A stretch of DNA of 64,000 nt from Caprimulgus europaeus (lineage: Eukaryota; Chordata; Aves; Caprimulgiformes; Caprimulgidae): positions 15,383,686-15,447,685 of the forward strand of contig OU015534.1 in NCBI GenBank assembly GCA_907165065.1. Reading direction: 5' to 3'. Shown piece after piece: positions 11,601-23,790 of the stretch. A program made the translations under genes and the position numbers. The notes below the pieces were generated by a model, which saw only the letters and a program-made list of their open reading frames with translations, did not search any database and was not told the DNA's origin. The first letter of the stretch is position 1. The number at the start of each line of letters is the position of its first letter.

Positions 11601-14153
11601 TCCTTTTTTTCTGCATTTAATTCCTTAAATCCACCCTGACATTATTCTTCCCCCATTCAATTTTATTATACCCCTTAGCTTTCTTGTCACTATAGGAGGA
11701 AATTCCAATGCCTCAAACCAGTGCCACCAAGAAGAAAAACTCCATTCTTCATTTGATCTGTTACAGAGTGATCTCCCACACAGAGACTAGAAACTCTGGG
11801 CCCTCTACCTAGCCATATCTGTATGAATATTTCTGGTATTGGTAGTTCCATGAGACAGAAAAGCTTTAATATCACAACAATTTTTGGCAAAAGTATCATC
11901 TCCAAAAAACAGATTTTTTTGGCGTTATTTTTGTAAGTAGAGAAAAATCTCACCAGCTTCACCACATCTCTCAGTACAAAGCCTGTTGATTTCTAAAGGA
12001 CAGTCCTTCCCGATGGAAAAGTCAGCCTACGTGTGCTCAAAACCTATTTCAAAGAAAGACATGAGAATTTGGGTGAAAAATAAAATTAAAAAAAATATTC
12101 TGGACAGCTCTTTTACACAGTTACTGCTCTAATACAGTTAACCTTAAGAACTCATTCTCTTTAAAGGTCAGCCATCAATGTGCTTCAAAATCCACAGCTC
12201 TGAAAGGTGATGTAACCAACGTAACTGAACACAGGGTTGGCAACTGGGAATGTCCCAAAATATATTCACATAAAAAGTTTATCATGGAGACGTATTCACA
12301 ATTATTTATAAAATAGTGAAGAATTGTTCCCAAAAGAGTAAAGATCTCTTGCTGCACCACTGGTACAAATACATTAATGCCACATGTCTACTAACTGAAT
12401 AGTTAAAAAGATTTCTAGTCATCTAATTTTCTCATTAACTGGGAGGAAAAACATGGGAGCTTGCAGGAGCTAGTGTCAATATGGACTAATCTTAGGAACC
12501 AAACACTTAGCACTACAAAAGTAACTTACATGATAATTAAGATAACATAAGTGATATACAGGAATGGACATTCATGTTGAAATAAAGAGGGGGAAAAAAG
12601 TGATGCAGCTTAACTCTTTTATTAACAGGTAAGCATGCTTGCTGGTATCTTTCTCCTCCTTCAACTTCAAGTTTATAGTGACTCAGATTTCTGGAACATG
12701 GACCAGAACAAACTGAGGCATCACTGCCTAACGGCACAGCTACAGCTCCATTGATCTGTTCCACCAGTATTTAACATATACAGAAAATCCAGCAGGAATG
12801 TTTACAGATAATCCTCATTGGCTGCAGTCAGCCTCAGCTCCCAAATTTCAGAAGACTGTATCACCAGTAATTGCATTCATATCAAATTCCAAGACTCTTT
12901 GGCTTCCTACTGGTCTCTATCATAGTTTTCCACTTTCTTCCTGCACCCTATTTACACACACAGCATCTCTGTCTCTACTCGTTTTGCACAGCTACACATG
13001 TCCCAGGGTCTTCATCTCACTACTCCATTTATTGTAAATAATCTTCCACACACATACTATCATAGCATTTTCCAACAAATACACTTGAAAGAGATGTTTC
13101 TCGTTCATTTAGCTTCAGCTCTACCACAATTTTCTGCAGTCTATCCATCCATCCCTTCCTGACAAGCCAAGGTCCACAGCAATAATATTAGGCTGTTACT
13201 GTCCTGTCCCAGGACACGTTCCCAATTGAGGCAGAGAGAACTGAGCAGGCACAACAACTTTACCAGCCTCGGCCTAGCTTCCTGCATCCAGCCTCTCTTT
13301 CCTGTTCTTTAACTCCTATTCTTTTCTTCTCCATTGGCTTCCATTGCCTTCCATTAGTAAGAAAGACTGGCTTTATCATACTGACTGCTCCTCCGCATTG
13401 TTGCTGATGTAAAAGAGTACTGTGAGCAGAGAAGCAGCTAAACTGCATGCTAGCATGGCTTGTCACATTTCCAACAGACAAAAGACTACGTGCACTGCTG
13501 CCTTTTCCAAGAGTAACGCTGCAATTAAAAGCTGGAACATGCATTTCCTATTTTCTCTCCATGCTGCTCCTTTGTTTACAATTTTGTGCTTGCCCTCAAA
13601 GCAAAAGAATTAAACATTAACATGGGCAACAGAAAAAGCTTCTATTCTCCTCAATTAAATTTAACTTTTTCTGCAAAACCAAAAAACCCTATTATTCTTA
13701 ACACCATTTAGAAGACTGCTACTGAGGAAAAAGTAAAGAAAAGATGCTTTCAGTTTCATTTACTACTTACATTTCAAGTAGTAGCAATGTGGTTACCATG
13801 GTGGGCTAAGGACAGAAAAAATACCAAGTTTTGTAGAGAAAAAGAGCATCATCCCACTGATATAGCTGAGGAGAAAACAGAAGAAACTCTTCAGACTCCA
13901 ATATAAGTAGTGAACTTCAAGCTAATATTCATATTAGGAACAGCTGTTCTGAATTAAACCTACCTATTTTAATTAAGTGGATGAATCTAGGTTGTCTAGC
14001 ACCTGTGCCTGAAACAGGGTTTTAAACATTTTTAATAGTTCTTTTTTCTTTTCTTCTGTACTTCTTTAAAGAAGTGGAAAGCATTTAATGAAGTAGGTAA
14101 AGATTTCTGCACTGGAATCCTTCAATCTTGTTTTAATACCCAATGTATAATAG
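8601..14153. other. non-coding sequence, no gene seen
   Basis: I recognise no repeat or exon in this 5.5-kb stretch. Open frames reach about 118 codons (8627-8983, plus) but overlap minus-strand frames and show no domain. Short CAAA-type repeats occur near 10,676. No CpG-rich promoter-like region is present. Confidence 0.55.
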
Positions 14154-14158
14154 TCTTG
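14154..14158. repeat. left target-site duplication (TCTTG) of solo LTR
   Basis: The five bases TCTTG abut the TG that opens the LTR and are repeated exactly right after its terminal CA at 15187-15191. A 5-bp duplication is the length typical of ERVL (class III) integration. Confidence 0.85.
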
Positions 14159-14552
14159 TGTATTGAGTTTGCATGGCAAGGTTTTGGTAGCGGAGGGCGG
14201 GGCATAGGGGCGGCTTCTGCGAGAAGCTGCCAGAAGCTTCCCCCATGTCTGACCCAACACAGCCAACGCCACCTGCTCCAAGACGGACCCACCACTGGCC
14301 AAGGCCAACCCCATCAGTAACGCCTCTGTGATAACATAATTAAGAAAAAAAAGGGAAGAAAAAAAAAAAGCTGCACACTTTTCAACAAGAGAGAGGAGTG
14401 AGAAGATGTGAGAGAAACAACCCTTTCAGGCACCAAGGTCAGTGCAGAAGGAGGGGGAGGAGGTGCTTCAGATGCCGGAGCAGAGGTGGCAACTTGTGGC
14501 AAAGACCATGGTGAGGCTGGCTGTTCCCCTGCAGTCCATGGAGGTTCATGGT

Positions 14553-14786
14553 GGAGCAGATGACCACCTGTAGCCCGTGGAGGACCGCACACCGGAGCAG
14601 GTTTGCTGGCAGGACTTGTGACCCCGTGGGGGATTCGCGCTGGAGCAGTCCCTTCCTGAAGGACTGCACACCATGGAATGGACCCATGCTAAAGCAGTTC
14701 GTGAACAACTGTCAGTCATGGGAAGGACTCACCTTGGAGAAGTTCGTGGAGGACTGTCTCCCGTGAGAGGGACCACGCTGGTGTAG
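14553..14786 (+). repeat. degenerate tandem modules (~45 bp) inside the LTR
   Basis: A GGAGCAG-like heptamer recurs at 14553, 14594, 14642, 14691 (AAAGCAG), 14736 (GGAGAAG) and 14780 (GGTGTAG), giving spacings of 41, 48, 49, 45 and 44 bp. Between these words most units keep a GGACTG- or GACTTGTG-like segment followed by CCGTGG/CCATGG-like and GGAC words. Five diverged copies of one module are therefore visible. They lie upstream of the polyadenylation signal, in the U3 or R part of the LTR. Confidence 0.75.
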
Positions 14787-14989
14787 GGGAAGAAGTCCTC
14801 CCCTGAGGAGGAAGGAGCGGCAGAAACAACGTGAAATGAACTGACCCCAACCCCCATTCCTTGTCCCCCTGTGCTGCTGGCAGGGAGGAGGTGGAAATTG
14901 GGAGAAAGTTAAGCCCAGGAAGAAGAGAGGGGTGGGGAAGGTGTTTTAAGGTTTATTTTTACTTCTCATTATCTTCTTGTCTGTTTGGT

Positions 14990-14995
14990 AATAAA
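14990..14995 (+). promoter_or_regulatory. LTR polyadenylation signal AATAAA
   Basis: AATAAA lies about 190 bp before the 3' end of the solo LTR and is followed by a T-rich stretch, as expected near the R/U5 boundary. It fixes the LTR's orientation as plus. Whether it is still used cannot be seen. Confidence 0.5.
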
Positions 14996-15186
14996 TTAAA
15001 TTTGTTCTTTCCCCCAAGTCAAGTTTGTTTTGCCCATGCCAGTAACTGGTGAGTGATCTCTCTCTGTCCTAATCTCCACCCACGAGCCTTTCGTTATATT
15101 TTTCTCTCCTTGATCAGTTGAGGAGGGGGAGTGATAGAGTGGGCTTTGGTGGGCACCTGGCATCCAGCCTGCGCCAACCCACCACA

Positions 15187-15191
15187 TCTTG
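15187..15191. repeat. right target-site duplication (TCTTG) of solo LTR
   Basis: An exact copy of 14154-14158, directly after the terminal CA of the LTR. Confidence 0.85.
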
Positions 15192-18100
15192 AAATACAGA
15201 AGTTAAGCTGATAACTCTACTTAAGGAATGATTTGAAGAAAATTGTATGCCAGACTTGAGTTTGGTGCAGCATGCTATTGGAAACATCAGCTCTCTGACA
15301 GGCTATCTAAGGTCTAGCAAAAGGACTTGATTTTTTTTCCCCTGTAAATTTCAGTATCAAATCTTCCACTGGTCTTGACTGGAGCAGTATTAAGTCTGTT
15401 TTGGCATCCTAGCTAGTATGCAAGCAGATGACTGTTCTGCTCACCTACATTTCTTCATGCACTTTCAATCAGAATGGCTGAACTATAAGAAGGAAACAGC
15501 TTAGGCATCATCTTTCTAGCAGTCCATAAACTGCCACGTAAAATAGGAGAAGAGTTAAGAATGAAATAAAGTGTTCTGAGGAAGGAGATGGAAGGAACTG
15601 AGCAATTGTCTGAAGACATATTTTTATTGAACTACTGTTATTGATACAGTCTGGAGCATACAGCAACAAAATACATATGTGCTGTCTATGAACTAAAGTG
15701 ATCCTTTGAAGGGATTTCTCTACTGTATCCAGAGCAGGGGATAAATTGAAGTAGATGAAAAAAAAATTCCTTTCTGCTCCACCTACACTGTGTAATTATG
15801 ATGTTACTGAATCAAGTTTTTATTTACACATATTTGATTAAAAATTTTCAATTACGATTTTTAAAATTGGATATTATAGCACAGACTTTTCTTTATGGGA
15901 TTACATTCCTTCTCCTTTCCTTTCTTCACTTCTTTCCTTGTCTATATTATTTTGCCACTTTTTGTTTCTCCTTTCCATTCTCCTTCTGCTTTTCATTGCT
16001 ATTATATAATGAATATGATGATTTATTTTAAAGGCCCAGCTTCTGGAACCAGCTGCTATCCAGACAAAATCATTGTGATCGAGTATTGTTTGCTATCTTC
16101 TCAGAAAAGAAACCTTAAGAACTTCATTATTGTCATTATTATTCGTGTTAGTATTATTATTATTTTCATGTGCATAACTGCGTAGCTTTTGTGGTTAGAG
16201 AGAAAGCTTGAAGAAAAGGCAAAGTATAAGAACCACAACCATAATTCTATGATATCATAATCCAAAGAACAATTTCTGAATCACTGTCCATCTATAAAGG
16301 AAAACATTATGACGAGTCTCACATGAAGAGCAGCTCTACCTTGGAACACACAATATAAATGTACCCATCTGCTTATCAAGTCCTTTTGGATATTCTAACA
16401 AGAATGATAAATATATTCATATACAAAATAAACTATTGTTGATTGTTGCTGCTATAAAGGTTAGTTTCCCTATATGAAGGATACTTAGTAAATTCAGTAC
16501 ACTTTGATTCTCAGAAAAAGAAAACAAAACCCTGCATTCCCTTCTCCTACGGAAAGCATGGTGTAATACAAGTTTTACTTGTTCCACTGCACAGATTTTC
16601 AACAATGAATTAATTACCTCTCACATAAATGATAGTAGACTTCGCAAGGGAAATCAAGTAGTCCTTAATTTGTTTACTTTCCCCACTGATTATAGCACAT
16701 TTCAGCACTATAGTAATTCTCATAGTAATTCACCTTGTAAGCATTTTCCAAGACGGAACAGCCTTCAGTCCTGTCTCAGTCTAAGCAGAAAAAGTAGGAG
16801 TTTGTTTGGGACTGAAAATGACTGTGAAAACAACAAAAAAAATTCCAGAAGATAATTCTGAACAAAGAACATAGGAAGGGAATAATAGTAGCAATAATCT
16901 TATTTCATTTTTAACACCTTTTACCTTGAAACTCTCTAAAGCTCTTTCAAAATTATGCATACAGGAGTAGCTTTACCAGCTGCTGAAAAGGAGAGATACC
17001 TGAGAAGAAACACAGCTAGCTGCAAAAGAAGAAAGGACTTGGTGTTTTCTTCCACTTCAACCTTTCTTTCTCACTGCACAACCAACTTTTACGAAGCATA
17101 TTTCAAGGCTGCTATCCTATTCTCTAAATCCACTTTCAAGACCTTCCAACATTCTTTACAAGTATTTGACCATTCAAGACAGTTAACAAAAAAAATAAAA
17201 ATCCCTTTTCCATTTCTATGCATACACTAGCATCATGGTGCTGAAATACCTTCCACCATGCAGATACATCATCTCTCACTTGGAACCTCCCCTTGTCCTC
17301 CATGGAGGTCACCTGCAGCAGCAGATTCCCCCAGTGATTTGGAGCATGTTGTCATCCTTGAGGCCCACATATGCTCTGAGGTCTACAGGCATTTTTACTA
17401 GTAAGATCTAACTTGCCAGCTGTCAGGACAGGGCTGATTTCCCATCTGAGCATTTGAATCAGCTCATTCCAGCATGCCATCAGACATGGTATAAACCTAA
17501 AAAAGTACAATACCACCAGATAAATAATAAATTAACACCTAGCTAAAGTTTATTTATATGTAACATTAGGGCATATGAAGATATTTCTTCATTCAAAAGA
17601 CAACTTTATCATCCAGGCCTTTGTCGAAAATAAAAAGGGTTAATTTACTGAATAAGTTATTTTGTATAAGGTCTACAATAATACTGACATTCCTTTTATG
17701 CAGAACTATTAACCTTTTATTTATATTCTCATACTGCCTTAAAACCTCAGTCAAGAATCAGGTTCCCATTATGCCCTCTCAGCAAACAGGGAGACAATCT
17801 CTGCTAGGAATATGTACCAGGTAATTAATTTTTTTAGGGACTTTCTCCTTTTTTCAGGGTGCCTTTGTAGAAGCAGACCCTGCCAAAGACACTAACCTGA
17901 ATTTTCTCTAAAGCCACCCAACTCTTTCTGAAACTCAATTTGCTTCACAACTGGAAATTCATCATTTGCTCTTTTTCAAACTTACATCCAAGGACACTTC
18001 ACCTTTCCTAGCACTTTAACCATGCACAGCCCATGAAGTCAACACACCACAAAACACTGCATTACCAGCCAAAGGTAGACCAAGGAGAAAGGGAGTATGC

Positions 18101-21100
18101 AGAAAGAGTATCATACATGATTCCTCACTTCCTACTCTGTCATCCCTGCCACAGAATTTAGGACCGTTATCAAATTTCAACAGCAGATATTAGTGTAGGA
18201 TGTAAAATATACAGAAACATTATCTAACTCATAAGGATCAAAAGAGAAATCTTCCATACTTTTTTTAGGGTCGTACTTGGATGGAGAATCATTACATGAA
18301 GGAATCTCAATCCAGAGAAACAAGTGAAATCTTTCTCCCTTGCAAAATGCTTCACCCATAGCACTGTACAGGATCATTTCTCAGGTTATAAGTTTGGAAC
18401 AGGAGAACAGAGGGAGATTTCAAAGTTCCTTCATTTGCCATAATTTTTTTCAGGTGTTTATAGATCTTGCAGCAGAAACCAAAATGCTCCTGCTGGAATG
18501 TGACCTGCCACTTTTTAAAGTAGAAGAGACACTGGCAATGAGAAATGTCCCGGTTTCTCTTTCTTTCCAGCAGAGGCTTTTCACAGCTTTTCTCATAATT
18601 GCACATAAATTATGTACTTCCTTGAAAGTCAAGCTGTCCAAAAGACTACATTAACAGCTCATGCATCTTCTTTTCTTTTCTTTCACCTGCCGTGCTCTTC
18701 TTTGAACCAACATTCATCTCCTAATGTGATGACTACACAATTCTCCTTTCTTGGATTTTTTGTTTGTTTGTTTGATTCAATCTCTGTCATGATGAGATTT
18801 CCTCTTCATTAATTATCCTGAATTAATCACAAGTGGTCATAATGTAGTACTCAGGATCTATCATCAACAGCCAAGCAATAGCAGGAATCCTGACTTCACA
18901 CATCCACCTTTTACAAGATACAAGAAAGCAGAAATCTAAATAAATTCTTTTGAAGTTATGCCCACATGCAGCAGTTCATGGTACAAAGACCACAAGGACT
19001 GAAGACCTGCTACAACCAGTTGCAGCAAGTACAACTTCATAGTAAAATTTTATTTAATTTGACCTTGCTTTTGACATACAACAGAGTGCTGTCAACATGT
19101 CCTTATCCTTCTTTTGACTGCTGATTGGTTTTTGAACCAAGAATTGGCCTACAACTGATTTTTACTGAGTTGTCTCCATTGTGGTTTCTTAGGTGAAACA
19201 TCAGGCAGAGAGCAACTCCACTCTTTCTCTCCTAGCTTAAATTCGGAGATCCTTCTCGCAGCCTGTTGCCAAGGCTAAGCAAGCTCTGCCAGCTCCAGCT
19301 TAGAATTTCCCAGAATATCCTTCTCCAGTGCAGGTGAATGTCTGCTTCCATATTACTTACAGCAGCTCCACTGAGATGGGACTTTCTCAGTGCATCATCT
19401 ACTGCTGGGCCAATGTATCCACCATATAGAAATCAGTACCACAAAAGGAGGGAGCCTGTCCAATCTCATTATCCTGATTTACATGCAGTCATAAACACTC
19501 GTTAGACTTCCTCTCCAGCTACGTATGAATTTAAGTCTGTGAGTCTGGAATTAAATACTACTTTTTGAAATAGGAGCATAGCCTGAAAACAACAGATGAG
19601 AGATTCTAATACAGAAAAATCAATGATAGTTAGCACACAACCATGCTTTCGGGAAAAAGAGCTCTCCACCTCCTGCTGCATGTAATAAAGTGTTAGATAT
19701 GTAGCAGTTCTGAACTTAACAACATAGCCAGCCAATATCAATATGAATTAGAGTTGAGGAAGCAGCTCGTAACAAACAATTCATTTGATGAGTTCCACAT
19801 ATTTTGCAACTGTCACTGCTCTCTTAAATTTATAATTTTTCATTATTTTACAGAATACATACTTTCTCACCAGCTAACTGGTGTTGGAACTGTTACTTAA
19901 TCAATTGTGGTTTGTCACAGAGATCATTTAAGAATGATCTCTTTTCATTTTGCTTTGTATGCTATAAACAACTCTCATAGAACACAAGTTTTAAATTAGT
20001 TTATTGGGAGAACAGGAGCTTTCAAGATGAAAGTGAACATTCTGTAAACATCTGCACATACATATTTTGAGTAATTAGGGAAAACACACAGAGAACAGAA
20101 TGATATGAGTAAAAACAATACACTAAAATGCTGTGGAACATTTTGAAGAAATTTTGATTGCATTTAATAGCAGCAATTCCAACCATATTCTGATGAACAA
20201 AAATTAAACTGTCAAAGGAAGGAAATACCTGCAAAATTGTGTTTCTCAATTGTTTTACTGTTTACAAGGTCTTTCACAGCCTCTGAAGTCCTGCCAAGGA
20301 ATACTACAGATAGCCAGGAAGCCAGAGGCAACTAGAGAGAAGCCCCTTATCTCTAGGCCAGCTCTTGGTCACTATCATTTGCTAATTGACAACATATTCT
20401 CAAGTGATTCACACTACAGATTTGCAACTGAATTTAACACTGCTGTTTTGTCATGCTGAAGTCACAGAAATACTTTCAGGCAGGGCTTGGAAAACCATTA
20501 AAGCCTTATGTTGCATTACATTTCCTAGCTGACCTCATTCAGTAGAGTATGTGCATGTCTCAGTCTTCTCCCCTTGTTCAATGCCTGGCCCTTCCCCATT
20601 CTTGGACTTCAGAGTCTGAGGCATATGAGGAAACACATGAGGAGACAAGTACACTTCCCAGAAAAGTATCTTCCCAGACTTGCAGATGGGAAAAAACAAA
20701 GGACAGGAAGAGAATGTAATACCTAAGACTTCCACTGATATCAAAGAAGTCAAATACACATCAGCCAGTTGTGCCAGAGCACAAACACTTTAGAAATGTG
20801 AAGTCTTCCAATCACAGTCCACCTTATTAAGTATTTGACTTGCTCCAAGACTTAAATAAAAATATCAATGCTGAAAATGTTTTCTGTTTATATTTGAGAA
20901 TACTCAGCAGCATTTTGAGGTTTAGAAAAACTACAGTTTTCAGTCAATATTTATTTTGCATAACAATATCCTATATCACTCAGCAAAGATTTCTCCTGCA
21001 CTATTGATAAACTTTTTCAGAAAATACAAGTACCATTTATAAAAAATGGACTCAAATATATGTATTCTTCTCAACTCCTCACATCCTAAAGCATTCTGCA

Positions 21101-22345
21101 ATTTATTTCCCTGCTTTCATCTACTGAGATTCACAGTGGCCACGGTGTGATCATATGTTTTTTCAAGAATAGCAGATGAATACCTGAAAACTCTCCCACT
21201 GTGGGACATTCTGTTTTCTCAGGAATGGAAAAAAACACACAGAATGACACATTTTCTATTTCTAAAAATACACTAAAAGGCCAGAGAAATCAATGAAAAA
21301 AATCACTGCTAAGACAGCACAAAACACAGAATACCAGTTATATTTTGGTAATGTGACTAATGAGATACCCAGCTAATTACCTGATTCTGATAAACTTTTT
21401 AGCAAATAATAATCTTATGGGTAATGTTTATTTCTTTTCTAACACTGCCATTTTTCATAACAAAAAAGCACAAAGGTTTTATAAAATCCCTCCGTACCTA
21501 AGTGAGATTTTGGTTCTATGCTGTTAACCATCTGAAGACTCAACTAGTTAAGCAGATTATTGCTGGATAAGGAAGCTGAAAGCAGGGGTTTGTCTGGGGA
21601 CAGGTTGACTTTTCCCCTGTATTGCCTTACATAAGAAGGTAATTTCATTTCCATAGCTTTCTCTGCAAGGATTTCCTATATTTCCCTGCACTCCTATCTG
21701 GAATCCTCCTGGGAGGCAGGAAAGGAAAGGACCTCTCTGTAGCCCCCACTTCTCTTTACCTCTACATCCGAAGCTTCCCTCCTAATTTGATAATCACCAA
21801 ATACTATAGAATGCAGAAAAGGTTAATTCAACACATACATGTTGTTCCAGAGAGTAAGAGTTAAGGGTAAGTTTTTCCTTTTGCCAGTCCCAGTCCCCTA
21901 CACTGATCCATGAACTTGGATACATAGGGATAATTCCACCAGCTGGAGGATTTTCCAGAGTACTGTGGATATCAGCACAGGTCTGCTGCCCTCATTTCTA
22001 CAGGTGTTGCAACACTGGGGTACAAACATTACTCTCATCTTCAAAAAATACCTCTTATCATGCACACTACATGCCCCCTCCAAAGGCTTAAATTAGTTCT
22101 TCTGAATAATTTCTGTCTAATAGGGACTGATTCATTACTAACCCACAGGCAAAGAATCTGCACAGAATGCATGTGTATTGGGGGGGAAGACAAAAGCAGC
22201 TTGAAATCTATGGGCAAGTAGAAGCACTGAAAATCTGTTATTACAGGTTTCTAAACACTTTTAAAATTCAATCTAACTCAAGTTCCAGAAAGGGCATGTA
22301 ATGCTCTACTTTTACAGCATGGAAACTCTTTGTAAATAATATAGT
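15192..22345. other. non-coding sequence, no gene seen
   Basis: Seven kilobases without a recognised exon or interspersed repeat. A pyrimidine-rich patch lies at about 15,900-16,000, an ATT-rich microsatellite at 16125-16165 and a short GTTT repeat at about 18,758-18,774. Open frames of up to 104 codons (18340-18654, plus, with overlapping minus-strand frames) are judged to be chance. Confidence 0.55.
16125..16165. repeat. interrupted (ATT)n microsatellite
   Basis: ATT units in two blocks, at about 16125-16144 and 16152-16165, separated by a few other bases. It translates to the isoleucine run in an overlapping open frame. Confidence 0.8.
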
Positions 22346-22500
22346 AATCACAGAACCATAGAATCATAGAATGTTGTGAGTTGGAAGGGACCCACATGGA
22401 TCATAAAGTCCAACTCTTGCCCTAGCAGAGGACAATCCCAAGATTCACACTATGTTTCTGAGGGCATTGTCCAAATGCTTCTTGAATAGTTCTATCATTG
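22346..22500 (-). mobile_element. CR1 LINE 3' end, 5'-truncated
   Basis: The minus strand carries a CR1 3' UTR ending in octamer-type repeats at about 22346-22371. Before the UTR are the last residues of ORF2: the frame at 22445 upward ends in FKKHLDNALRNIV, against [13 protein letters not shown] in the 57.9-kb copy. The two copies match closely over about 140 bp, so they belong to the same or sister subfamilies. This one has an extra terminal octamer, while the 57.9-kb copy has about 10 extra bases near 57930. Similarity fades beyond about 22,485-22,500, which I take as the truncation point. The upstream part of the open frame (to 22627) is flanking DNA. Confidence 0.88.
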
Positions 22501-23059
22501 CTTTGTATCCCTGAGTCTGTATCCCCTTGCTGTCTTTTGGAAGTTCTTTCTGCATGTTTGTACAGCATATAGCCCTCTGGGATCCTGGTCTACAGCTGGA
22601 ACATCTAAGTGTTTCACTAACAAACATAATAATATGGTTTCTTGGATATATAAAACACGCTGCAATTCTCTTTTATTTCTCTTCGTCTCAAAACCTGAGA
22701 TTTCACTGAGCTGACAATAACAATTAAGAGTACATATTACAGATCCATATACTTTTTTATTGCAATAGAGATTCCAAACAAAAACTGTGCATGAAAAGTA
22801 AGGAACATCAGTAAAAATTTTGCCCTGCATGGTAAACACACAGCTGTTTAACATTGGCCTAATTACCAAGTTAATGAGATACTAATTTCTATATTCAAAA
22901 AGTATGCATGAACAAGCATAAGTGTATGCCAAGCAGAGCATAGTAACAAATGTAATAAATAAAATAACAAGATATTGGTAAATAAACATTAATGATCTTT
23001 TAACCTAAGAATCAGGTTGTTTTATGGGAAGCTTGCACGAGCAGGACATAATTCTACTA
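22501..23059. other. non-coding sequence between two CR1-type relics
   Basis: No repeat recognised. The minus-strand open frame 22495-22869 (124 codons) spans the CR1 truncation point and flanking DNA and has no family resemblance. Confidence 0.5.
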
Positions 23060-23790
23060 AGTCTAGATGTTTGGTTATTAACAGCATTGAACAAGTATAA
23101 AGTACTTCACTTAGAAAGGAAAAATAGCAAACATACAAATATAAATTGGGGAATAACTGGGCTGGCAGCAGCACTGAAGAGAGATTTGGAAGTTACAACA
23201 CAGCACCAAAAGAAGTCATGCTAATATGCAGGTGCTGCAAGAAAAACATAATTTTCTGGGAGGCCACCTATAAGTATAAACAGTAATTCTGTGCTCCTCT
23301 GATGATGTCACAGCTGAAGTGCTTCATTAGGAAAGAGCTAGAGGAAATAGTGAGAATCCAGAGTAGAGAACAACAAAAATGCTAAGGTTTGGAAATAGTA
23401 AACTTTGCAGAAAGGTTGAGAAAAGCTGAATGCTTCCATATAGAAAGTAAAAATACAGAGTACACTGTAAATTCTTCAATTACATAAAATATTCCAATGA
23501 TGAGTGTAATGACTGATTTTCTCCATGCTTCCCTGAGGAATTATGAATACTCGCTGACAGCAGTGAGGACTTAACATATTAGGAAATCTTTCTCAGTAGT
23601 CAAGCCGTGGACATTTAAGCACTGGAACAGCTTATCTGTGAAAGCTCTGAAACCCTTGCAACTGGCAGGTTTTTAAGAAGCAATGTGATAACCATCTCCC
23701 AAGAGATTCTTGCTTTAGAGCAGAAGGATGAGATCAAATAGGTGACTCCTCTATTTCCTTTCCAGTCCTTCCTTTCTGTGGTTGGCCATT
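23060..23790 (+). mobile_element. ancient CR1/L3-like LINE relic (ORF2 C-terminus and 3' end)
   Basis: At 23093-23125 the plus strand reads KYKVLHLERKN, matching the conserved CR1 ORF2 block CKVLHLGRKN just after the polymerase core. The same frame runs on with GLAAALKRDLEV, where the family has an E(K)DLGV motif. Farther along, 23350-23460 resembles the region encoding the family's RVQRRATK-like block. ACTGGAACAG at 23621-23630 corresponds to the HWNRL segment and GGTTTTTAAGAAG (from about 23668) to the VFK segment. GGTGACTCCTCTATTTCCTTTCCAG (about 23741-23765) resembles the CR1/L3 3' UTR phrase that precedes the terminal octamers. Many indels show great age. It has the same orientation as the 5.8-kb relic but a different part of ORF2. 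Confidence 0.6.

Larger units (their letters stand above)
14159..15186 (+). mobile_element. solo LTR of an avian endogenous retrovirus (ERVL-type)
   Basis: A 1,028-bp element starts with TG and ends in CA, the terminal dinucleotides of retroviral LTRs, and is bounded by a perfect 5-bp duplication TCTTG. The inside is G+C-richer than the flanks. Plus orientation is set by an AATAAA signal at 14990-14995 followed by a U5-like T- and C-rich tail, and by a 3' end (CCAACCCACCACA) that I recall from avian ERVL LTRs. No gag, pol or env and no second LTR lie beside it, so the provirus was presumably lost by LTR-LTR recombination, leaving one LTR. It encodes no protein; open frames such as 14314-14592 (-) are incidental. 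The length is long for an LTR and is partly due to an internal array at 14553-14786. Family name not verified. Confidence 0.88.

Noticed and set aside
14314..14766. Open frames on both strands at 14.3-14.8 kb
   Set aside because: They lie in the G+C-richer, tandemly repeated part of a solo LTR, which is not expected to encode protein.
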